A stretch of DNA of 12,140 nt from Nitrospinae bacterium RIFCSPLOWO2_12_FULL_45_22 (GTDB taxonomy: Bacteria; 2-12-FULL-45-22). The notes under the pieces are model-generated. The model ran no database searches. It worked only from the letters and a program-made list of their open reading frames with translations, and was not told the DNA's origin. Each line of letters begins with the position of its first letter. Within the stretch, counting starts at the first letter, position 1. The position numbers were made by a program, and so were the translations under genes. Location: positions 1-12,140 of the forward strand of contig MHDQ01000161.1 of the NCBI GenBank assembly GCA_001803565.1. The letters are read 5' to 3'. Below, in pieces: positions 6,638 to 12,140 of this stretch.

Positions 6638-7303
6638 ATGTCTAGAAAGAAGATTGTCCCCTCTATCCTATCCGCAGATTTGACCCGGCTGGCACAAGAG
6701 GTTGAAGCAGCCGAAAAAGGTGGTGCTGATTGGCTCCATGTAGATGTAATGGATGGACACTTTGCACCCACTATTACTATCGGACCTCTGATAGTGTCTG
6801 CCCTCAGAAAAACTACTAAGCTGCCGCTCGATGTCCATCTCATGATTGAAAACCCTGATAGATACATTGAGCAGTTCTCTGAGGCCGGTGCCGACATCAT
6901 CACTGTGCCGGTAGAGGCCTGTACCCATCTCCATCGGACGGTTCATTTTATCAAGGATAGAGGGTGCCAGGTTGGGGTCTGCCTTAATCCAGCTACCCCG
7001 CTATCCCTTCTGGACTGTATCCTTCCGGACCTGGATCTGGTTATCTTACTAATGGTCAATCCCGGCTTCAAGGGGCAGAAGCTTGATCCAGCCCTGCTTG
7101 CCAAGATAAGGGCCCTCCGTAAGCTGATAAATGAAGGGGGGTTGCAGGCCAATATTGAAGCCGATGGTGGTATCAGTCTGGATAATATAAGCCAGGTAGC
7201 CGGGGCTGGGGCTGATATTTTCGTGGCTGGGACAGCCGTCTTCTCCAGCAAAGATTATGGTGAGACTATAAGTAAGTTGCGGAACCTTGCCGAGTCTGCG
7301 TAA
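6638..7303 (+). CDS. rpe: ribulose-phosphate 3-epimerase
   Basis: A 221-residue TIM-barrel metalloenzyme interconverting ribulose 5-phosphate and xylulose 5-phosphate in the pentose phosphate pathway. It is full length. Family signatures are VPSILSADLTRL (7-18), LHVDVMDGHF (33-42), DVHLMIENPD (65-74), VNPGFKGQ (140-147) and EADGGIS (174-180). Predicted metal ligands are His34, Asp36, His67 and Asp176, with Asp36 and Asp176 as the acid-base pair, all present. Small departures from the housekeeping consensus are LLMVNPGFKGQ where MSVNPGFGGQ is usual, and ADGGI where VDGGI is usual. These leave room for an Rpe-like enzyme acting on another ketose phosphate. AGGAGGT lies 11 bases before the ATG, a rather long spacing. 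It faces an LsrF-like gene, which recalls the pairing of LsrF with the Rpe-like LsrE in the AI-2 operon, though this sequence is closer to ordinary Rpe. Confidence 0.93.
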   Translation: MSRKKIVPSILSADLTRLAQEVEAAEKGGADWLHVDVMDGHFAPTITIGPLIVSALRKTTKLPLDVHLMIENPDRYIEQFSEAGADIITVPVEACTHLHRTVHFIKDRGCQVGVCLNPATPLSLLDCILPDLDLVILLMVNPGFKGQKLDPALLAKIRALRKLINEGGLQANIEADGGISLDNISQVAGAGADIFVAGTAVFSSKDYGETISKLRNLAESA

Positions 7304-7347
7304 TCTCCTCACCTGGTAACCATTAAGTTAACCCCCTTCGGCAGGAC

Positions 7348-7428
7348 TTTTTAGACAGGATTAACAGGATTTACAATTTTTTATTATTTGTATTATCCTG
7401 TTTTCATCCTGTAAATCCTGTCTAAAAA
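7348..7428. repeat. palindromic repeat between convergent genes; possible two-way terminator
   Basis: TTTTTAGACAGGATTAACAG...AT (7348-7370) and the complementary arm 7406-7428 match over 23 bases with one mismatch, around a 35-base AT-rich loop that carries another ATCCTG word. The arm begins with Ts on one strand and ends with As, so both strands give a stem followed by a short U run. It sits between the stops of rpe (7303) and the lsrF-like gene (7435). The GACAGGATTAACAGGAT text is a dispersed repeat I recognise from many unrelated bacterial genomes. Confidence 0.75.
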
Positions 7429-7434
7429 TAGTTA

Positions 7435-8229
7435 TTATTTCTTATTTTTTAGACTTTGGTACAGGTCGTGGGCTTGCTTAGGGTTAGCCTTTTCATGCAC
7501 AACAGCACGCAGAGCCTGGATCATAGCTACCGGGTGCCCATCTTGCCAGACATTCCTTCCCAGATTCACACCAATAGCCCCTTTCTGCATGCCATCATAA
7601 ACGAATTCTAATACCTCAAGCGGGGTTTCACACTTGGGCCCACCAGCCATAACCACAGGCACTGGACATCCATTTACTACCTTGTCAAAACCGTCATCAC
7701 ACCAGTAGGTCTTTACTACCCGGGCCCCTAGCTCGGCTGCTATACGGCAGCTTAGTGCCAGGTAGCGGGCATCACGTTTTTCCAATTCTCGGCCCACGGC
7801 AGTAACGGCCATTACTGGAATGCCATAATCTTCGGCCTCATCAACCAGCTTTGCCAGATTTAATAGGGTTTGGCGCTCATAATCACTACCTACAAAGACA
7901 GAGATGCCTACTGCCGCCGCATTAAGCCGGAGGGCTTCTTTAATAGAAGTGGTTATACCTTCATTAGCCAGGTCTTTCCCGGCCATACTGGTACCGCCAG
8001 AGACCCTGAGGATGATTGGTTTACTATTGGTAGGATCTACGGCTGAGCGTAATACTCCCCTGGTAACAAAGAGGGCATCGCAATAAGGGAGCAATGGTTT
8101 GATCGTCTCTCCTGGCCTTTCCAGTTTACTAGTAGGCCCCTGAAAATATCCGTGGTCTATCGGTAAAAAGAAGCAATGACCATCAGGTTTAATCAATTGT
8201 GACAGCCGGTTCTTCATTCCCCAATCCAT
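7435..8229 (-). CDS. LsrF-like class I aldolase/thiolase (DeoC/FbaB family)
   Basis: A 264-residue TIM-barrel protein that reads closely like E. coli LsrF, the thiolase that splits 3-hydroxy-5-phosphonooxypentane-2,4-dione in AI-2 breakdown. Shared segments are DWGMKNRLSQ (2-11), IDHGYFQGPTSKLER (24-38), TRGVLRS (56-62), RIAAELGARVVKTYW (162-176) and GCPVPVVMAGG (187-197). Lys173 in VVKTYW matches the Schiff-base lysine of LsrF. It lacks the roughly 27-residue N-terminal extension of the E. coli enzyme. The start is set by AGGGAGGG 8 bases before ATG 8229; a TTG 27 bases further up lies inside a tandem repeat and is unlikely. It follows a zinc dehydrogenase gene by 51 bases on the same strand, probably co-transcribed. 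No lsr transporter or kinase is in the window, so a different phosphoketose or ketose substrate is possible. Confidence 0.85.
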   Translation of the reverse strand: MDWGMKNRLSQLIKPDGHCFFLPIDHGYFQGPTSKLERPGETIKPLLPYCDALFVTRGVLRSAVDPTNSKPIILRVSGGTSMAGKDLANEGITTSIKEALRLNAAAVGISVFVGSDYERQTLLNLAKLVDEAEDYGIPVMAVTAVGRELEKRDARYLALSCRIAAELGARVVKTYWCDDGFDKVVNGCPVPVVMAGGPKCETPLEVLEFVYDGMQKGAIGVNLGRNVWQDGHPVAMIQALRAVVHEKANPKQAHDLYQSLKNKK

Positions 8230-8247
8230 ATTAATAACCCTCCCTAC

Positions 8248-8275
8248 AATAACCAATAACCAATAACCAATAACT
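8248..8275. repeat. four 7-base tandem repeats (AATAACC)
   Basis: Three exact copies of AATAACC and a fourth ending AATAACT run from 8248 to 8275 between the dehydrogenase stop and the ribosome site of the LsrF-like gene. A related text, ACCAATAACCAATT, occurs near 4523. The array is a likely place for slippage and might change the spacing in the intergenic RNA. Confidence 0.75.
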
Positions 8276-8280
8276 TATAA

Positions 8281-9309
8281 CTAGCGCTGGGGTTCAATAA
8301 TCACCTTGATAGAGTCCTGGGCTCCGGCGACAAGCTGAAACCCCATGGCTGTTTCTGCCAGGCTTAGACGATGAGTAATCATCTCATGCACACGGACCCT
8401 ACGAGCCCGGATCAGTTCCACTGCCGTTGTATAGTCCGCAGGACTACCGGCATAGGAAGTAGTTAGCGTTATGTCGTTGCGAAAAAATAGGTCATTCACT
8501 GAAATAGGAATGGTAACATCCGGGTCTGTCGGGGCAAAGAATAGGACTGTCCCACCCCGCTCTACCGACTGTAATGCCTGAGTGATAGCTGATTTAGCGC
8601 CAGTGCATACCAGCACCCGATCAGCCAGCCGGCCATTATTGACTTCCCGCACCCCGGCCGATACATCCTCTTTAGCATGGATTACTGCCTCGGCCCCAAA
8701 CCGTCTTGCGGCCTCTAGCCGGTATTCAGCCACATCGGTTGCTATTAAGCGCCCGGCACCAAGGGCCCGGGCTAGTTCCAGGTGGAGCAATCCCGAAATG
8801 CCAGAACCAATAACGAGTACCGTCTGACCCGGTTGGATGCGTGCTATCCTTTGCCCCCGCAAGATACAGGCCAGGGGCTCAGTAAAAGTTCCCTCCTCAT
8901 AGGATACCTCATCTGGTAACCGATACACCCCACGATCTACATTGATAGCCGGTAGCCGAAGGTATTCAGCAAAACCACCCGGATCAAAATTTGTCTGGCG
9001 GAGAGTATCACAGACCGTATGATGATCGTTAAGACAATAGTAACAGGTATTACACGGGACATGATGGGCTACCGATACCCGATCCCCTTCGTGGTAGCGT
9101 TCTACCCCGGCACCCACAGCGACAACCTCTCCAGCAATCTCATGACCCAGCACTAAAGGGGCCTTGTGGATGCGATACCATTCCATCACATCACTACCGC
9201 AGATACCACTGGCCTGTACCCGTATTAACAATTCTCCCGGGCCGATTGGAGGAACAGGCATCTCCTCCACACGAATATCCCGATTGTTATAGTACATAGC
9301 AACCCGCAT
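8281..9309 (-). CDS. zinc-dependent medium-chain alcohol dehydrogenase (sorbitol/threonine dehydrogenase type)
   Basis: A 342-residue MDR-family oxidoreductase. The catalytic domain carries GICGSD (35-40, Cys37), GHE (55-57, His56 and Glu57) and FTEPLAC (142-148, Glu144) as catalytic-zinc residues. Structural zinc ligands are Cys86, Cys89, Cys92 and Cys100 in CNTCYYC...C. The Rossmann domain has VIGSGISG (167-173 core) and an Asp (D192) at the end of the second strand, which favours NAD over NADP. The family oxidises polyols, threonine or butanediol; the exact substrate is not readable. ATG at 9309 has AAGGGA 8 bases upstream; a TTG 36 bases earlier is in frame but has no better site. It is followed 51 bases later by the LsrF-like gene, suggesting a joint sugar or polyol pathway with the facing epimerase. 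Confidence 0.92.
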   Translation of the reverse strand: MRVAMYYNNRDIRVEEMPVPPIGPGELLIRVQASGICGSDVMEWYRIHKAPLVLGHEIAGEVVAVGAGVERYHEGDRVSVAHHVPCNTCYYCLNDHHTVCDTLRQTNFDPGGFAEYLRLPAINVDRGVYRLPDEVSYEEGTFTEPLACILRGQRIARIQPGQTVLVIGSGISGLLHLELARALGAGRLIATDVAEYRLEAARRFGAEAVIHAKEDVSAGVREVNNGRLADRVLVCTGAKSAITQALQSVERGGTVLFFAPTDPDVTIPISVNDLFFRNDITLTTSYAGSPADYTTAVELIRARRVRVHEMITHRLSLAETAMGFQLVAGAQDSIKVIIEPQR

Positions 9310-9447
9310 AGTATTTATCCCTTTATGATGAATTCTCTTTAGCAACTAAATCGAGAAACAGAATAGATCACAATAAGCTACCCCCCTGACCCTCACGCTG
9401 TCCGTTGTGACCGACTGAAACAGGTTATCATAATATGGTAGTGGGTG

Positions 9448-10149
9448 TCAAGAATCACACCTCTTATAAATAGCGATCATCTCGTCGCTATATACCTCAG
9501 GTCTCTTATAGATAACAAAAGGTCTTTCTATCCTGAGCTGGCAAGGGGCCAATTTTATCCCTTCTATCAGGACTAATTTAGCAGGGCTGTCTGAGTAGGA
9601 ATGGACAAACTGGAGCCTGGAGGGCGAGATTTTTTGCCGCTCCATAATATCCACTACCTCTCCTAACCGGGAGGGAAGGATTATTAAAGATATTATGCCA
9701 TTGACCCGGGTCAGATAGGCTGCGCTGGCCAGGTATTCTGATAAGGTGATGGCTACTTCATGGCGGGCAATAGCCTTTCCGGCATCGGGGTTTATCCTGC
9801 CGGCTCTAACCGGCCAGTATGGTGGGTTGCCTACTACCAGATCAAAAGAAGCCGGTGGAAAATTATCTGACACCTCTTTTATATCTAACTCCAAGATCTC
9901 AATAACCCCCTCTAGGCCATGGAGCCGAACATTCTTCCTGGCTATAAAGACCAGTTCTTCTTGGATCTCAATCCCAATGATCTTAAGGCCCTTCTGGCGC
10001 TGAGTAAGCAAAAGGGGGATGATCCCATTTCCTGTGCCTAAATCTATTACCCTATCCCCGGGTTTCAAAGGGACGAAATTTGCCAGGATAAATGGGTCTA
10101 GCGAGTAACGGTATCCCTTTTCTGGCTGGATAATCTTTAACTCATCCAT
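9448..10149 (-). CDS. tRNA1(Val) A37 N6-methyltransferase-like protein (TrmN6/YfiC family)
   Basis: A 233-residue class I SAM-dependent methyltransferase. Motif I is VIDLGTGNGIIPLLL (34-48), the acidic end of strand 2 is IGIEIQEEL (58-66), and motif IV is VVGNPPYWP (105-113). NPPY is the signature of N6-adenine or glutamine methylation. The N-terminal IIQPEKGYRYSLDPFILANF (6-25) is characteristic of the YfiC/TrmN6 group, which methylates A37 of tRNA1(Val) in E. coli. That activity is inferred by family only. The chosen ATG has GAGGT 3-4 bases upstream. The frame stays open for another 142 codons, but that part overlaps the divergent gene at 10333 and has no methyltransferase features, so it was excluded. 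It lies 138 bases upstream of the dehydrogenase gene on the same strand and may or may not share its transcript. Confidence 0.87.
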   Translation of the reverse strand: MDELKIIQPEKGYRYSLDPFILANFVPLKPGDRVIDLGTGNGIIPLLLTQRQKGLKIIGIEIQEELVFIARKNVRLHGLEGVIEILELDIKEVSDNFPPASFDLVVGNPPYWPVRAGRINPDAGKAIARHEVAITLSEYLASAAYLTRVNGIISLIILPSRLGEVVDIMERQKISPSRLQFVHSYSDSPAKLVLIEGIKLAPCQLRIERPFVIYKRPEVYSDEMIAIYKRCDS

Positions 10150-10187
10150 AGTACCTCTACCATAACCAGGGTTATCTCTATTTCCAT

Positions 10188-10196
10188 ATTGTATCA
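10188..10196 (-). promoter_or_regulatory. candidate extended -10 promoter for the methyltransferase gene
   Basis: On the minus strand TGA-TACAAT forms an extended -10 element (TGn plus a hexamer matching five of six positions). There is no good -35 at the right distance. A start near 10181 gives a leader of about 30 bases. Confidence 0.4.
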
Positions 10197-10216
10197 AAAT
10201 TTTTGGCAATTTCTTA

Positions 10217-10245
10217 TTGACTGTGATTATTAAAGGTGGTATAGA
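10217..10245 (+). promoter_or_regulatory. candidate promoter for the SDR-fold/ceramidase-fold pair
   Basis: TTGACT (10217-10222, five of six) and TATAGA (10240-10245, four of six) are 17 bases apart. A start near 10252 gives a leader of about 80 bases before AAGGAGGGG and the ATG at 10333. Confidence 0.5.
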
Positions 10246-10332
10246 AAAATCGGCCATAGGGATGATCCATTTGATACCCTGATGTGATATTAAGATTTTT
10301 AAACGGCTTTTTAAGGGAAGGAGGGGTTGATT

Positions 10333-11136
10333 ATGCAACGATATTATCCGGGAAGATTTGCTGGCAAAGTAGCGCTGGTAATGGGTGTAGGAAGAGGTAG
10401 CACCAAAGAAGCGGCGGTTCGGATGGCAGCCGAAGGAGCCGATATAGCGCTGACCGATATTGTCAAGGAGTATGTGGATAAAGCTGCCGAGGAATGCCGG
10501 GGTTATGGCCGGAAAGCGCTGGCCTTTGCGGCTGATGCCGCTGATGGGAAATTGACAGGAGAGATTGTTGAACAAGCTAATAAAGAATTGGCTAAGATTG
10601 ACATCCTGGTCTATGCCGCGATCCCTATTGGTCTTGGTGAGAAGAAAGGGGCCTTACGCCCCTTCCATGAGACTAGCGTTGAAGAGTGGGATAGGGAATA
10701 TGCTGTGACATTGAGGGGTTTTACCTATGCCCTCCGGGCCGTTCTATCCGGCATGATGGAGCGCAATTATGGTAAGATAGTATTTATTGCTACTGATGCA
10801 GCCCGGCAGGGCAGCACCGGCCAGACGGTTGATGGGGCCATGAAGGCGGCTGGGATCGGCTTAGTCAAGACCCTGGCTAGAGAGTATGCCCGCTATAAGA
10901 TCAATGTCAATGTAGTCTCTCCGGGTCCCCATGCTACTCCTTTAGTAAAGGAGCAACTAGAGGCCGCTGGGGCTTTCAGCACCAAGGTCATCGAGGGGAT
11001 GGTTAGCTGGGTACCATTTAAGCGATTGGGGGAACCAGATGAAATCGGTGCGGTAACCTGTTTTATGGCCTCTGACGACGCCAGCTATATGACAGGCCAG
11101 ACCATTAGTGTCAGTGGCGGCCTTAGTATGTTCTAA
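10333..11136 (+). CDS. SDR-fold protein with degenerate catalytic tetrad (likely pseudoenzyme or non-canonical)
   Basis: A 267-residue protein with the full length and layout of a classical short-chain dehydrogenase, from FAGKVALVMG at the N-terminus to VSPGPHATPL (193-202) and YMTGQTISVSGG near the C-terminus. The key residues are changed. TGxxxGxG is MGVGRGST (17-24), NNAG is YAAI (94-97), the tetrad Asn is Thr126 (AVTLRG), the Ser is Thr154 (FIATDA), and the YxxxK Tyr is Asp167 (VDGAMK); only Lys171 remains. The frame is otherwise intact, with no stops or length changes, so it is not simply decayed. BbsC of the BbsCD benzylsuccinate-pathway dehydrogenase is a precedent for an inactive SDR subunit with a catalytic partner, but no partner SDR is visible here. 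AAGGAGGGG lies 6 bases before ATG 10333; a TTG at 10327 is a weaker start. It is coupled by TAATG to the next gene. Confidence 0.88.
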   Translation: MQRYYPGRFAGKVALVMGVGRGSTKEAAVRMAAEGADIALTDIVKEYVDKAAEECRGYGRKALAFAADAADGKLTGEIVEQANKELAKIDILVYAAIPIGLGEKKGALRPFHETSVEEWDREYAVTLRGFTYALRAVLSGMMERNYGKIVFIATDAARQGSTGQTVDGAMKAAGIGLVKTLAREYARYKINVNVVSPGPHATPLVKEQLEAAGAFSTKVIEGMVSWVPFKRLGEPDEIGAVTCFMASDDASYMTGQTISVSGGLSMF

Positions 11137-12140
11137 TGTTGGAAGCAGGGGCGGCGCAAGTAGATATCACACCGGCTTTATCGGAAAAGGTAGTAAGGCT
11201 GGCGGGCTATCGGGCCAGGAATAAAGCCCCTGCCCGAGGTGTTTTAGATAGGCTTCATGTCAGGGCCTTATTCCTGCGTCAGGGTAGCGATAACCTGATA
11301 ATAGTCAGTTGTGACCAACTCTGGATCAGCCACCGGATAAAGGAACTGGTGCTGGAGGCAATAAGTCCCCCCTATCAGGTGGTATCCCGGGAATTGCTTA
11401 TCTGTGCTACCCATACCCATTCCGGGCCCGCTGGCCTCACCGACCATCCCCTGGCCGTGGAACTATTTGGCCCTTATGACACCGAGCTATGGGAAATTAC
11501 CTGCCATAATCTTATTGCGGCTATTAACCTCGCTGCCCGCTCTTTAAGGCCCGCCAGCTTAGCTATTACGGCTGCCCCGTGGGAGGGATACACGATTAAT
11601 CGGCGCCACCCGGCTAAGCCCATAGACCCCCAGATCACCCTTCTCAAGATAGAAGATAATCAAAGCCATCTAATTGCCCTGGTAACCAATTTTACTGCCC
11701 ACCCAACCATCCTGGGGCCGGATAATCTACTGCTCTCGGCCGACTTTCCGGGATATTTTACCCAGGAGCTCCAACGGCTTATTGGGGGGGATCCGGTAAT
11801 TATATTCTGTAACGGCACTCAGGGAGATCAAGCTGTAAGGCAGGATGTATTGATAGGAGAGGATGCTTATGCCCGGTGTAGCTATTTTGGCAAGGCTTTG
11901 GCCCAGCGTGTATACAGCATGACCTACGAGGCACAAACTGGACCCCTGAATAAGCTCTCTTCTTTTCTCCTCGAACAACATCTACCACCGGCTACTAATA
12001 AGCTCATGTCCTTTACCCATGCTCCTCTCCAGGGGTTCATAATAGACAATGCCCTCTTTCTGGCAGTGCCGGGTGAGGTGATAGCGGCCCTGGGATTACA
12101 GATCAAGCAAGAAGCACAAAGGCAGGGTTACTGGCCGGTA
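11136..12140 (+). CDS. neutral/alkaline ceramidase-fold protein, N-terminal part (truncated by window edge)
   Basis: The frame opens at the ATG of TAATG, sharing one base with the SDR stop, and stays open for 335 codons to the right edge. The N-terminal GAAQVDITPA (5-14), ICATHTHSGPAG (89-100) and FTAHPTILG...SADFPGY (186-207) are typical of the neutral ceramidase family (N-terminal domain). Predicted metal ligands include His95 (of HTHSG) and His189, with Glu314 in VPGE as a likely third. In secreted ceramidases the nucleophile Ser sits in a GNLSPN loop. Here the matching loop is NGTQGDQAV (226-234), with Ala at the Ser place by my alignment. There is no signal peptide, so the protein is probably cytoplasmic. 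It is more likely an amidase or lactonase-like hydrolase of unknown substrate than a true ceramidase. It is almost certainly translated by coupling with the SDR gene. Confidence 0.85.
   Translation, partial: MLEAGAAQVDITPALSEKVVRLAGYRARNKAPARGVLDRLHVRALFLRQGSDNLIIVSCDQLWISHRIKELVLEAISPPYQVVSRELLICATHTHSGPAGLTDHPLAVELFGPYDTELWEITCHNLIAAINLAARSLRPASLAITAAPWEGYTINRRHPAKPIDPQITLLKIEDNQSHLIALVTNFTAHPTILGPDNLLLSADFPGYFTQELQRLIGGDPVIIFCNGTQGDQAVRQDVLIGEDAYARCSYFGKALAQRVYSMTYEAQTGPLNKLSSFLLEQHLPPATNKLMSFTHAPLQGFIIDNALFLAVPGEVIAALGLQIKQEAQRQGYWPV

Noticed and set aside
8230-8256. Earlier TTG start for the LsrF-like gene
   Set aside because: It begins inside the tandem heptamer array and reads through the ribosome site of the ATG at 8229.
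1241-8275. CRISPR array
   Set aside because: Repeats in the window are palindromes or a 7-base tandem array without regular unique spacers, and no cas gene is present.
9310-9345. Earlier TTG start for the zinc dehydrogenase
   Set aside because: The ATG at 9309 has a good ribosome site and gives the usual family N-terminus; the extra 12 residues look like translated leader.
10150-10575. N-terminal extension of the methyltransferase frame by 142 codons
   Set aside because: It overlaps the start of the well-supported divergent SDR-fold gene, has no domain features, and a family-typical N-terminus begins at ATG 10149.

Overview
The window looks like ordinary chromosomal DNA of moderate G+C from a free-living bacterium. 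Shine-Dalgarno sites are strong (AGGAGG type) and sigma70-like promoters can be read. I found no phage, plasmid, transposase, CRISPR or rRNA/tRNA signature. The intergenic regions hold palindromic and tandem repeat sequences of a style I associate with uncultivated, probably anaerobic lineages. I cannot place the organism more precisely, because rho and rpe are too universal to assign by eye.

Layout. Positions 1-1181 (minus) hold the N-terminal two thirds or so of a PAS-GAF-PAS signalling protein that runs off the left edge. After a long imperfect palindrome (1241-1377) come two divergently transcribed acyl-CoA dehydrogenases (1451-2596 minus; 3229-4401 plus) separated by a 632-base spacer. 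The spacer carries a near-consensus promoter for the minus gene and an 8-bp-arm palindrome overlapping its -35 box. Next is the transcription termination factor rho (4952-6301) behind a 550-base spacer with a candidate promoter and a leader that contains a C-rich, G-poor block. A ribulose-phosphate 3-epimerase gene (6638-7303, plus) then faces, across a palindromic repeat likely to act as a two-way terminator, a minus-strand pair: an LsrF-like class I aldolase/thiolase (7435-8229) and a zinc-dependent medium-chain dehydrogenase (8281-9309). Upstream of that pair on the same strand lies a tRNA1(Val)-A37-type N6-methyltransferase (9448-10149). Divergent from it is a short-chain dehydrogenase-fold protein (10333-11136), coupled by a TAATG overlap to a neutral-ceramidase-fold protein (11136 onward) that runs off the right edge.

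How the genes fit. The two acyl-CoA dehydrogenases imply acyl-CoA oxidation, possibly of branched, cyclic or otherwise unusual substrates, since both lack the usual C-terminal catalytic Glu and carry it at the isovaleryl-CoA-dehydrogenase position. Epimerase, LsrF-like enzyme and sugar-alcohol-type dehydrogenase plausibly form a small carbohydrate or phosphosugar module. The SDR-fold protein is the most striking gene. Three of its four catalytic tetrad residues and both cofactor-site motifs are altered, so it looks like a pseudoenzyme or an unusual NAD-fold partner, and it is coupled to a ceramidase-fold protein that itself appears to lack the ceramidase nucleophile and has no signal peptide. 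That pair is the best candidate for something undescribed. Nothing else in the window forces the conclusion of a new system.
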